Shown here: positions 1 to 5,675 of the stretch, in pieces
Layout: every line of letters starts with the position of its first letter
Position numbering within the stretch: position 1 is the first letter of the stretch
DNA from: an uncultured Lachnospiraceae bacterium
GTDB lineage: Bacteria > Bacillota > Clostridia > Lachnospirales > Lachnospiraceae
DNA: 7,983 nt
Reading direction: 5' to 3'
NCBI GenBank assembly: GCA_910587305.1
Contig: CAJUKV010000091.1
Location: forward strand, 1-7,983
Translations under genes and position numbers: made by a program
The notes under the pieces: generated by a model
Database searches by the model: none
What the model was told of the DNA's origin: nothing
What the model saw: only the letters and a program-made list of their open reading frames with translations

Positions 1-721
1 CATGCACCTGGACGCTTAACAGCCCGTCACTGACCGCCGCATTGAGCGTGGGCTTTGTGGTGTCAAAACACCGGACAGCCCTGCTCCTCTCGTATGTATT
101 GCCTTTCTGGTCTGTGACCTGCACATAGACCGTGCAGTTTTCCGAGATTTCCAGCTTTTTATCTTCCGTCACGTCCGTCCAGCTCCCATTCTGCCCGACC
201 TTTGCCTGAATCTTTGCCGTTTCAAAATTCCCCGTGTGCGCTGTATCGGACACGGAAAATGTCACGGCTGCTTTTTCGTTGTACCACCCGCCCGGACTGT
301 TGATATGGATCACTACATTCGGTGTCTTGTATTCACAGTCCTTATAATCAGCGGCGCACACTTCACAGTCTTTGTCAAAATCGTAAGCGCCGCACTTTTT
401 CTCACAGGCACACACTGGCTCCGGCACGTCATTTCCCGATACGGTTCCACCCGGCACATCTTCTTCTGTGCCGCTTTCCGTTTCCTTTTCCGTTGTCCCC
501 GGCTCTGATGTTTCCTGATCCGCTGTTTCCTCTGCGGAGTTTTCCTCCGTGGTGTTTTCGGTTTCTTCCGCCTCCGCACCGCTTTCCACGCTGTCCTCCG
601 CCCTTGCGTCAATGGCATTGCCCCCGTTCATGGAAAACGCCGCTGCGGGCATACAGAATAACGCTGCGGATAACATGAGCGATAACACCGCCCTATAACG
701 TAACTTCATTTTTCTGTTCAT
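1..721 (-). CDS. Secreted Cys-rich, Ig-like mobile-element protein, probably CD1107/DUF4366 group (3' end outside window)
   Basis: The frame is open from ATG at 721 to the left edge (240 codons, no stop reached). Residues 1 to about 41 form a Sec signal peptide: basic MNRKMKLRYR, a hydrophobic core, then a possible cleavage after ARA at 39-41; the Cys at 23 does not sit in a proper lipobox. Residues 42-100 are an acidic Glu/Thr/Ser linker. Residues 104-129 hold six cysteines spaced CxC, x3, C, x8, CxxC, x6, C, a pattern resembling motifs in clostridial surface proteins. Residues about 134-240 look like a beta-rich Ig-like domain (key stretches SPGGWYNEKAAVTFSV, GSWTDVT, VYVQVTDQKGNTY, CFDTTKPTLN). 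The start has a GGGAGG Shine-Dalgarno about 10 bases upstream and lies inside the preceding gene, overlapping it by 29 bases, so translation is probably coupled. The likely role is an exported accessory of the conjugation machinery. The family assignment rests on gene order and Ig-domain wording; the C-terminal domain that would settle it is off the edge. Confidence 0.8.
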   Translation of the reverse strand, partial: MNRKMKLRYRAVLSLMLSAALFCMPAAAFSMNGGNAIDARAEDSVESGAEAEETENTTEENSAEETADQETSEPGTTEKETESGTEEDVPGGTVSGNDVPEPVCACEKKCGAYDFDKDCEVCAADYKDCEYKTPNVVIHINSPGGWYNEKAAVTFSVSDTAHTGNFETAKIQAKVGQNGSWTDVTEDKKLEISENCTVYVQVTDQKGNTYERSRAVRCFDTTKPTLNAAVSDGLLSVQVH

Positions 722-989
722 GGCTTTCTGCCTCCCTTTCTGTCTGCTGTTCCTGTTGCATCTGTTCTTCCTGCTCTTTTTTCCGGAGCAGGCTTAAAAT
801 TTCTTCCTCGCTGACTTTATTCAGCAGGATTAAATGTTCCAGAGAGATTTTATTTTTTTCAATAAATTTCATCTTCTCCGCATCTTCTGCCATCTGTAAC
901 TGGCTCTCCAGGTCTTTCTGCCTCTCCTGCAGGTCTGCAAGCTGCTTCCTGACTTTGGAAAGCTCCTTTACAATCCTTTCCTTTGTCAC
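693..989 (-). CDS. DUF4315-like small coiled-coil protein
   Basis: About 98 residues, highly charged. The N-terminal half (ERIVKELSKVRKQLADLQERQKDLESQLQ) has heptad-like Leu/Val/Ile spacing and should form a coiled coil. The middle (LEHLILLNKVSEEEILSLLRK) looks like a helical hairpin, and the tail is Glu/Gln-rich. There is no signal peptide or membrane segment. This matches the DUF4315 proteins found between the hydrolase and the CD1107-type gene in clostridial conjugative elements; their function is unknown. Start choice: GTG at 989 has an excellent Shine-Dalgarno, AAGGAG at 997-1002, seven bases upstream. The in-frame ATG at 1007, which would add six residues (MGRRND), has no convincing Shine-Dalgarno and overlaps a small hairpin. 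The 3' end overlaps the next gene by 29 bases. Confidence 0.82.
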   Translation of the reverse strand: MTKERIVKELSKVRKQLADLQERQKDLESQLQMAEDAEKMKFIEKNKISLEHLILLNKVSEEEILSLLRKKEQEEQMQQEQQTEREAESHEQKNEVTL

Positions 990-990
990 A

Positions 991-1128
991 TCATTTCTCC
1001 TTCCCATGCCCCGGCAAAGGGCATTTATTTTCCTTCTTAAAAAAACTTACATTTACAAGTGATTTTGTGGTAAAATAATTTAATAATAGAAAAGCCTGAA
1101 ATGCCCCGCACCCCAAGCTGGTCAGCAT
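991..1128 (-). CDS. Doubtful 45-residue reading frame ahead of the DUF4315-like gene
   Basis: ATG at 1128 opens a 45-codon frame ending in TGA at 991-993, one base before the GTG start of the DUF4315-like gene, whose Shine-Dalgarno lies inside it. The product starts MLTSLGCGAFQAFLLLNYF and ends CPLPGHGKEK; it has a moderately hydrophobic first half and a basic tail. I recognise no family. Its own ATG lacks a Shine-Dalgarno; an AGGA further upstream better suits a five-codon frame (MELPC) whose stop overlaps this ATG. The abutment with the next start could reflect coupling or a leader-peptide arrangement, but base composition is AT-rich and unlike the neighbouring genes, so it may be non-coding intergenic DNA. 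Confidence 0.2.
   Translation of the reverse strand: MLTSLGCGAFQAFLLLNYFTTKSLVNVSFFKKENKCPLPGHGKEK
1006..1024 (-). other. Small hairpin in the leader of the DUF4315-like gene
   Basis: ATGCCC (1006-1011) and GGGCAT (1019-1024) are perfect 6-bp inverted arms around a 7-base loop. In the minus-strand transcript the stem lies just upstream of the AAGGAG site at 997-1002 and takes in part of the ATG at 1007. It has no U-tract behind it, so it is not a terminator. It argues against use of the ATG at 1007 and could tune initiation at GTG 989; that function is inferred. Confidence 0.4.
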
Positions 1129-1153
1129 GGCAATTCCATGTTCATATCCTGAT

Positions 1154-1181
1154 ATTATCAAACTTAATTATCATCAGACAA
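1154..1181 (-). promoter_or_regulatory. Possible sigma-A-type promoter in the gap downstream of the hydrolase gene
   Basis: On the minus strand TTGTCT (1176-1181) is followed after 16 bases by GATAAT (1154-1159), each close to the -35 and -10 consensus, in an AT-rich stretch just past the hydrolase stop. It is the only sizeable gap in the operon (990-1188), so an internal promoter for the two downstream genes is plausible. Spacing is one base short of optimal and AT-rich DNA gives chance matches easily, hence low confidence. Confidence 0.3.
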
Positions 1182-1188
1182 AATCTCT

Positions 1189-3954
1189 CTAATTCAGCCT
1201 TCCGAAACTATAAAAATGGCTCTGCCAGTAGGAAGAATTTATGTTTGCGTAGCTGATCGGATTTCCGCAGTGGATCATGGTTCCGTTACCGCAGTAAATC
1301 CCCACATGGCTCACAGGCCCCGCCGAATTGTAAGTGCCCGTGAAAAAGATAATATCCCCCGCCTTTGCGTCTGCCGCCGAAACCGGGGCGCACTGGTCAT
1401 AGATCCCCTGTGCCGTAGTCCGTGGCAGGTTATGCACCCCGCTGTTGGTATATACCCAGCAGACAAATCCGGAACAGTCAAAACTGGTAGACGGTGAACT
1501 GCCGCCCCATACATACGGGTAGCCCAGATATTTTGCGGCTTCTTCCATGAGCGCCTGCACCGCCGCATCATCATAGGAATCCGGCGGTATGGCGTTTCCC
1601 CCGCCGCTCCCCGGCGCATTGGCTTCTCCGTAGAGCGTTCCTTCCCCTGCCTCAAAATAAAATAACGGGTTATAATACTCCCCGTTGTACAGACATTCGA
1701 TATGCAGGTGGCTTCCGGTGCTGCTCCCCGTGTTTCCTGTTGTTCCTATGGAATCCCCGTGTTTCACGGCCTGCCCCGCACTGACGCTTAACGTGTCCAT
1801 ATGGGCATACTTGGTACAGTAACCGTTGCTGTCCTCAATCACGATATAATTCCCGTAATAACTGTCATAGGCGGCTGTGGTGACTGTGCCGTCCATTGCC
1901 GCAAGGACACCTGTTCCTGTCGGCACCGCAATATCAACGCCCCGGTGGAACTGCTCCGCCCCTGTTACCGGATTGATGCGGTAGCCATAATAACTGCTCA
2001 CATAGTTGTACCAGTATAAATTTAACGGTGTGTAAAACTGCTGTGTCAGGCCATGCGTTTCATTATAAAGCGCATAAATCTCTTTCTGCTCGCTGTTCAT
2101 ATATCCGGCAGCAATCAGGTTTAAGTCTTTTGCGGTCAGCGTGATTTCCAGTATGGTTACGGTATATTCTTCTTCCTCCTCGTACTCATATTCTTCCTCT
2201 TCCCCTGTTTCTTCCCCCGTTACCGGGTCTGTCACAGGGCGTGTGCCTGTTTTGGTCACTGTCCTTGTCCTTGTTTCCGTCACCGGATTTAAGGTCAGCT
2301 CATACATCTCGTCAAAAAGGCTCTCAACTTCACCCTGCACATCTGCCGCCGTAAATTCCGTATGGACTGCGGAAAGGTAGCTGATGAGTGCAAACGGGTC
2401 ATGGCCGATTGCATCCAGGTTGTAGCGGTATTCGTCATAGTCCGGGTAATCCGTTTCTATGGAATCAATCTCTTTCTGCAGCTCCATTTCAAGCTCTGAA
2501 AAAGCCAGATCAGCAGCGTCAATCTCTGCCGGGACGCTCATATAGCTCCCTGCCAGCGTGGTACTCATGCCGTTTGAGAACATTGCCCCGCAGGACGATA
2601 CGGAAGTCATGATCATAATGAGCAGGAGCGCACAAGCCCCAACCGTTACAAGGAGAGATGCGTGTTTTGCCGCCATCTCCTGCACTTTCTTCGCAACTGT
2701 CGTGGTGAAATTGGCGGTTTTTACAGCCGCTTCCTTAGTATTCTTCGCCGCCTGCCCCGTCCGTACTGCCTTTGCATACTCACGTTTGATGCGCTGTTTC
2801 TGCAACCTTTTCTGGAGCTGTTTCTTTAAGGTCTTTTCCTGCATTTCCGGGTTTTCTTCCAGAAACTTCTGGTAGCGGAAATTGACTTCCTTTTTGAACT
2901 GCTTTTTCTCCAGTTTCGCCACTTTCCCACGCTGCCTCTGCTCCCTGCCTTTATAATGCCGCTTCACAAAGCGGTAGGCATCCTCGGCTTTCTGCTCCGT
3001 CTTATGTGCGCCCTCCACGCCGGAATTTTCTTTTTCCGTTTCGGCAATCTTGCCGTGTGCAAAGTTCGTAAACTCCGACCCAGCTCTGCCTGCCATCCTT
3101 TTTACCGGATTTTCCTGCTTAAAAGGCTTTTCCTTTACCACTGCGGTCAGCACATATTTTGCCCTGCCCGTTTTTTCATCAAAGACACGCTCTAAAGAAT
3201 ATTCCTTTTTCTTTGGGAGCTTCTTCCTTGCGGCTTCGGTCTTTTTCCCGGCCTTCTCCGCTTTCTTTTGCAGCCTGTCTGACTTCTTACCTCCCTGAAA
3301 CTCCGGTTCTGCGCCCTCTGTAAAGGTATCAGCCTCCGCAAAGGTGTCCTCCTTTGTCTGGAAGTCACGCCGGAAGTCAGGTTTTTTAATCCGTTCCCTG
3401 TCCTGGCGCTCCCTCCTGCGGTATCTGCCCTTTTTTTCGCTCTGGTGGTAGGTATCCTTGCGTCGGTAATCGTTCTTAAAATCCGTTTCTTCGGCCCGCT
3501 CCCCTCCGCCCTCCTCCGTAAAAGTGTTTTTCTCCTCAGAAAAACCGTCCGGCGCTTTACTGCCCGCATGGTCACTGTCCGGCTTTTCCTTATTACCGGT
3601 AAAGCCGTTTTCTTTCTGGAACTGCACCTGCTGTCTGCGTTTTTTCTGCCTTAGTTTTGCTTTTTGCCCTTCCGCTTTCCCTGCTCTGCCCTGAAAACTA
3701 TCCCGATTATCAAGAAAACTTTCCTGTTCCGGCTTGTTCTCCTGCTTCTGGACATTGTGTCCAGAAGTTTTTGGCTGTTCCGGCTTCTGGACATCATGTC
3801 CGGAAGTTACATCCGCATCCCTCGGCTGGTGTGCGCCGGACTGCTTCTGCTTTGCCTTTTGGGTATTGACATCCTTTTTTTGGGAACTGCCACCCGTGAA
3901 AGCATTTTTATCCTTGGCAAATTCAGCAGGCTGTTTTTTCTTTTTTTCTGCCAT
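1189..3954 (-). CDS. Membrane-anchored two-domain cell-wall hydrolase (M23 peptidase plus NlpC/P60) of the conjugation apparatus
   Basis: About 921 residues. Residues 1 to ~430 are a very basic, low-complexity cytoplasmic region with scattered 'FTG/FTE' motifs and predicted charged helices. A single membrane segment lies at about 433-452 (SLLVTVGACALLLIMIMTSV). An extracellular helical stalk follows, with a Thr/Arg then Glu/Tyr-rich stretch near 560-600. The M23 domain (about 645-765) has HRGVD (H670, D674), YAH (H718) and HLHIE (H749, H751), so all zinc and catalytic residues are present. The NlpC/P60 domain (about 795-921) has DCSGF (C827), SHVGIY (H883) and a likely third residue H895. The role is local peptidoglycan cleavage for the transfer channel, like VirB1 or Tn916 Orf14. 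Start choice: ATG at 3954 lies 11 bases from AAGGA, whereas the in-frame TTG at 3963 lies only 2 bases from it. It starts 5 bases after the methyltransferase stop. The long basic N-terminus and tandem catalytic domains suit this ICE family. Confidence 0.93.
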   Translation of the reverse strand: MAEKKKKQPAEFAKDKNAFTGGSSQKKDVNTQKAKQKQSGAHQPRDADVTSGHDVQKPEQPKTSGHNVQKQENKPEQESFLDNRDSFQGRAGKAEGQKAKLRQKKRRQQVQFQKENGFTGNKEKPDSDHAGSKAPDGFSEEKNTFTEEGGGERAEETDFKNDYRRKDTYHQSEKKGRYRRRERQDRERIKKPDFRRDFQTKEDTFAEADTFTEGAEPEFQGGKKSDRLQKKAEKAGKKTEAARKKLPKKKEYSLERVFDEKTGRAKYVLTAVVKEKPFKQENPVKRMAGRAGSEFTNFAHGKIAETEKENSGVEGAHKTEQKAEDAYRFVKRHYKGREQRQRGKVAKLEKKQFKKEVNFRYQKFLEENPEMQEKTLKKQLQKRLQKQRIKREYAKAVRTGQAAKNTKEAAVKTANFTTTVAKKVQEMAAKHASLLVTVGACALLLIMIMTSVSSCGAMFSNGMSTTLAGSYMSVPAEIDAADLAFSELEMELQKEIDSIETDYPDYDEYRYNLDAIGHDPFALISYLSAVHTEFTAADVQGEVESLFDEMYELTLNPVTETRTRTVTKTGTRPVTDPVTGEETGEEEEYEYEEEEEYTVTILEITLTAKDLNLIAAGYMNSEQKEIYALYNETHGLTQQFYTPLNLYWYNYVSSYYGYRINPVTGAEQFHRGVDIAVPTGTGVLAAMDGTVTTAAYDSYYGNYIVIEDSNGYCTKYAHMDTLSVSAGQAVKHGDSIGTTGNTGSSTGSHLHIECLYNGEYYNPLFYFEAGEGTLYGEANAPGSGGGNAIPPDSYDDAAVQALMEEAAKYLGYPYVWGGSSPSTSFDCSGFVCWVYTNSGVHNLPRTTAQGIYDQCAPVSAADAKAGDIIFFTGTYNSAGPVSHVGIYCGNGTMIHCGNPISYANINSSYWQSHFYSFGRLN
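3745..3806 (-). repeat. Tandem pair of 23-bp palindromes inside the hydrolase coding sequence
   Basis: Positions 3745-3767 form a perfect palindrome with 10-bp arms (CTTCTGGACA and TGTCCAGAAG) and a 3-base centre. Positions 3784-3806 repeat it with one arm mismatch (CTTCTGGACA against TGTCCGGAAG). The period is 39 bases, exactly 13 codons, so the copies encode related peptides, TSGHDVQK and TSGHNVQK, each followed by a Lys/Pro/Glu/Gln linker (PEQPK, then QENKPEQ). Each copy could fold into a strong hairpin in mRNA or single-stranded DNA. Whether it acts as DNA, RNA or only as protein linker cannot be told from sequence. Confidence 0.85.
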
Positions 3955-3959
3955 TCTTA

Positions 3960-4724
3960 TCAATTTCCTTCCCGCTCTAACAGCTTCACTTCTTCGATCC
4001 TTCTTTGGGAGATTTCATAATACTCCCGGTTGATTTCTGCTCCTAAATATTCCCTCCCTGTCAAAACTGCCGCAAGAGCCGTGCTTCCGGTTCCCATAAA
4101 ACCATCAAAAATAATCTCCTGCGGATTGCTCGATATCTGAACCAGCCATGAAAGGAACTCCACATTTTTTACTGTTGGGTGGTATATCCCATTCCGCTTC
4201 TGCCATGTGGAATTGTAGGTTGCCTTTGGATATTCCGCCCCAAACCAGCAGCTATTGAACCTCGTTTTATATTTTTTGCTTGGTTCTCTCCCCGTCTGGA
4301 ACCTTGATCCCTCTTTTTTCCTGTTCTGCAGCAGCGTGGTATGGTTAAAGGCCCTCCTTCCTTTCTGGCAGAAAATAATCCACTCCGCATTATTTGCATA
4401 ACTTCCGGATAAATCCCCAATGCCTCCTACTGTACCCTTTTCCACCACCATGCAGTTTTTTACGCTGAAACCTGCCCGTACCAGACATTCGTAATGATAT
4501 GGGTAACAGTCAAACCGTGTAAAAAAATAAGCATGGGCATTTTCTTTCAGGACACGGTAACTCTGTCCGGCAAACTTCTCATAGTCTATGCCATCGTCAC
4601 CCTCCAGCATCCGGTGCTTTCTATTAGTGAAATTATTCTGGTAGGAAATCCCATACGGCGGGTCAGTAAGTATCATGGACACGGATTCATCCGGCATCTG
4701 CTGTAGAAGTTCCATGCAGTCCAT
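3960..4724 (-). CDS. Beta-class site-specific DNA methyltransferase (N6-adenine or N4-cytosine), no nuclease partner seen
   Basis: 254 residues from ATG at 4724. Motif IV DPPYG is at 21-25, close to the N-terminus. HPTVK at 182-186 and FDGFMGTGSTALAA at 206-219 (motif I, S-adenosylmethionine binding) are near the C-terminus, followed by YLGAEINREYYEIS. The catalytic motif preceding the cofactor motif is the beta-class order (PF01555). DPPY predicts exocyclic amino methylation of adenine or cytosine. The central region (about 95-180) probably reads the target, which cannot be predicted. No endonuclease lies alongside, so it is an orphan enzyme, plausibly anti-restriction. Start problem: homologous N-termini usually have a strand just before 'DCMELL', and the frame stays open upstream (HIYCMDCMELL) to ACG at 4763, which sits 8 bases behind a strong Shine-Dalgarno. 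ATG 4724 itself has none nearby. The annotated start is therefore a fallback, and efficient expression is uncertain. Confidence 0.88.
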   Translation of the reverse strand: MDCMELLQQMPDESVSMILTDPPYGISYQNNFTNRKHRMLEGDDGIDYEKFAGQSYRVLKENAHAYFFTRFDCYPYHYECLVRAGFSVKNCMVVEKGTVGGIGDLSGSYANNAEWIIFCQKGRRAFNHTTLLQNRKKEGSRFQTGREPSKKYKTRFNSCWFGAEYPKATYNSTWQKRNGIYHPTVKNVEFLSWLVQISSNPQEIIFDGFMGTGSTALAAVLTGREYLGAEINREYYEISQRRIEEVKLLEREGN

Positions 4725-4760
4725 ACAGTAAATATGGTTCTGCCGTTCTATCCCTTTACT

Positions 4761-4778
4761 CGTGACTTATTCCCCCTT
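4761..4778 (-). promoter_or_regulatory. Strong Shine-Dalgarno pointing at an ACG codon (probable ancestral methyltransferase start)
   Basis: AAGGGGG at 4772-4778, within the last codons of the radical-SAM gene, is followed after 8 bases by ACG (4761-4763), in frame with the methyltransferase. This is ideal spacing for an ATG here, and ACG differs from ATG by one transition. The 13 extra codons would read (M/T)SKGIERQNHIYC before MDCMELL. No ATG, GTG or TTG lies between this site and ATG 4724, which is 47 bases from the Shine-Dalgarno. Confidence 0.6.
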
Positions 4779-5675
4779 CCGTTTTCTATAACCATCCGGG
4801 TCATAATCCTTAAAATCCTTTACAGAATAAAACAGCCGCTTGTTGTTTACCCACCTCTGCATTTTCCGGGTTTCCTCTGGCGCTGTCGGCTTTTCATATA
4901 CCATCACATAAGGGTCATATCCCATGTCACGCAAAGTATAGATGCGGTATAAATCCTGTTCATGGGTGCTGCCATAGTTGGTAAGGACGTAGACACGTCT
5001 TTTCCGCTTATCCTTTACCGTTGTCAGCTCCAGAAACTTCCTAAAATACGGTGTCAGGTCATCTTCCGGGTTATCCCACGCAAAATGCAGCATTTTTGTC
5101 TTTATTTGATTCAGTGCCTCCGCCTTTTCCGGCGTTATCAGCCGCACATCAAGCCCCTGCGTGAAATCAACCTCTGCCCCGCTGTCCGCAAGCTGCCCTA
5201 AGAGCCTCTCCCAATCAGGGCAGGCTAAAATGTTTGCGTCAAGGAGCTTGATCTCCTTTTCACCTCCCCAGAATTCAGACAGGTCAGCCACCGCCACCGT
5301 CTTTCTTCCCTCTTTATCCCCGACAATGCAGAATCCGCATCCACGGGGGCATCCTCTGGAAAGGAAACCGTAGGCCGTTCCCGCAAACTGCGGGTACAGC
5401 CCATAGTCCGGGTGTGTATGCTCCACAGCGTCCGGCAGCTTATTGTCAAGGCCGTACCCTGTGCCGCCCTTTATGACGTGGCAAGCCTTTATGTTCCCTT
5501 CATAATCTTTTGAATAAGTGTCCGTGAATACCCTGCTCATATAAACAAGGTCATAGCACTTTCCATTGTCATACCATTCCACCATATCGCCCCTTGCCTT
5601 ATGGTAAGCGGACAGCTTCATCAGGCAGAGGTTCGGGAAACGGTGTCCGTCCACATCAATCAGCCCTATTTTCAA
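4767..5675 (-). CDS. Radical-SAM domain protein of unknown substrate
   Basis: 302 residues. The radical-SAM cluster motif CxxxCxxC is GCPRGCGFC, with C109, C113 and C116, which would bind a 4Fe-4S cluster and cleave S-adenosylmethionine. KLLDANILACPDW (143-155) and FTQGLDVRLI (171-180) match the strand/loop pattern of the barrel. Residues 1-60 resemble an open alpha/beta N-terminal domain as in B12-binding radical-SAM proteins, but the cobalamin DxHxxG motif is absent. There is no signal peptide or membrane segment, so it is cytoplasmic. The start is TTG at 5675, overlapping the VirB4 stop in TTGA, with a near-perfect Shine-Dalgarno, AGGAGG at 5683-5688, seven bases upstream; the gene is thus coupled to VirB4. 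Its stop is in the same reading frame as the methyltransferase. Such genes occur in clostridial phages and conjugative elements, with unknown function. A role in modifying a protein, RNA or DNA base is possible, but none can be assigned. Confidence 0.85.
   Translation of the reverse strand: MKIGLIDVDGHRFPNLCLMKLSAYHKARGDMVEWYDNGKCYDLVYMSRVFTDTYSKDYEGNIKACHVIKGGTGYGLDNKLPDAVEHTHPDYGLYPQFAGTAYGFLSRGCPRGCGFCIVGDKEGRKTVAVADLSEFWGGEKEIKLLDANILACPDWERLLGQLADSGAEVDFTQGLDVRLITPEKAEALNQIKTKMLHFAWDNPEDDLTPYFRKFLELTTVKDKRKRRVYVLTNYGSTHEQDLYRIYTLRDMGYDPYVMVYEKPTAPEETRKMQRWVNNKRLFYSVKDFKDYDPDGYRKRKGE

Noticed and set aside
322..678. Pro/Phe/Arg-rich plus-strand frame opposite the secreted protein
   Set aside because: It is the complement of the Glu/Thr-rich linker and Cys region; composition is explained by the minus-strand gene, and no domain or ribosome site supports it.
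1035..1066. Possible intrinsic terminator on the minus strand (CTTGTA/TGTAAG followed by seven T)
   Set aside because: The stem is AT-rich, relies on G-U pairs and has almost no loop, so it would be very weak; it also lies close upstream of a coupled gene. At most a pausing site.
1126..1140. Short inverted repeat CATGG/CCATG in the gap
   Set aside because: Only 5 bp of stem, no T-run and no second copy in the window; expected by chance.
2141..2875. Open plus-strand frames opposite the hydrolase gene (for example Ser/Tyr-rich stretch 2141-2380 and 2558-2875)
   Set aside because: They are antisense to a well-supported gene, have biased composition mirroring Glu/Tyr- and Lys-rich codons, show no family resemblance and lack credible ribosome sites.
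3955..3963. TTG at 3963 as start of the hydrolase gene
   Set aside because: It is only 2 bases from the AAGGA Shine-Dalgarno, too close for initiation, whereas ATG at 3954 is in frame at usable distance and begins the natural MAEKKKK sequence.
5672..5675. Frameshift or broken gene at the VirB4/radical-SAM junction
   Set aside because: The TTGA overlap with a strong AGGAGG at proper spacing is a normal coupled junction and both proteins have complete termini there.
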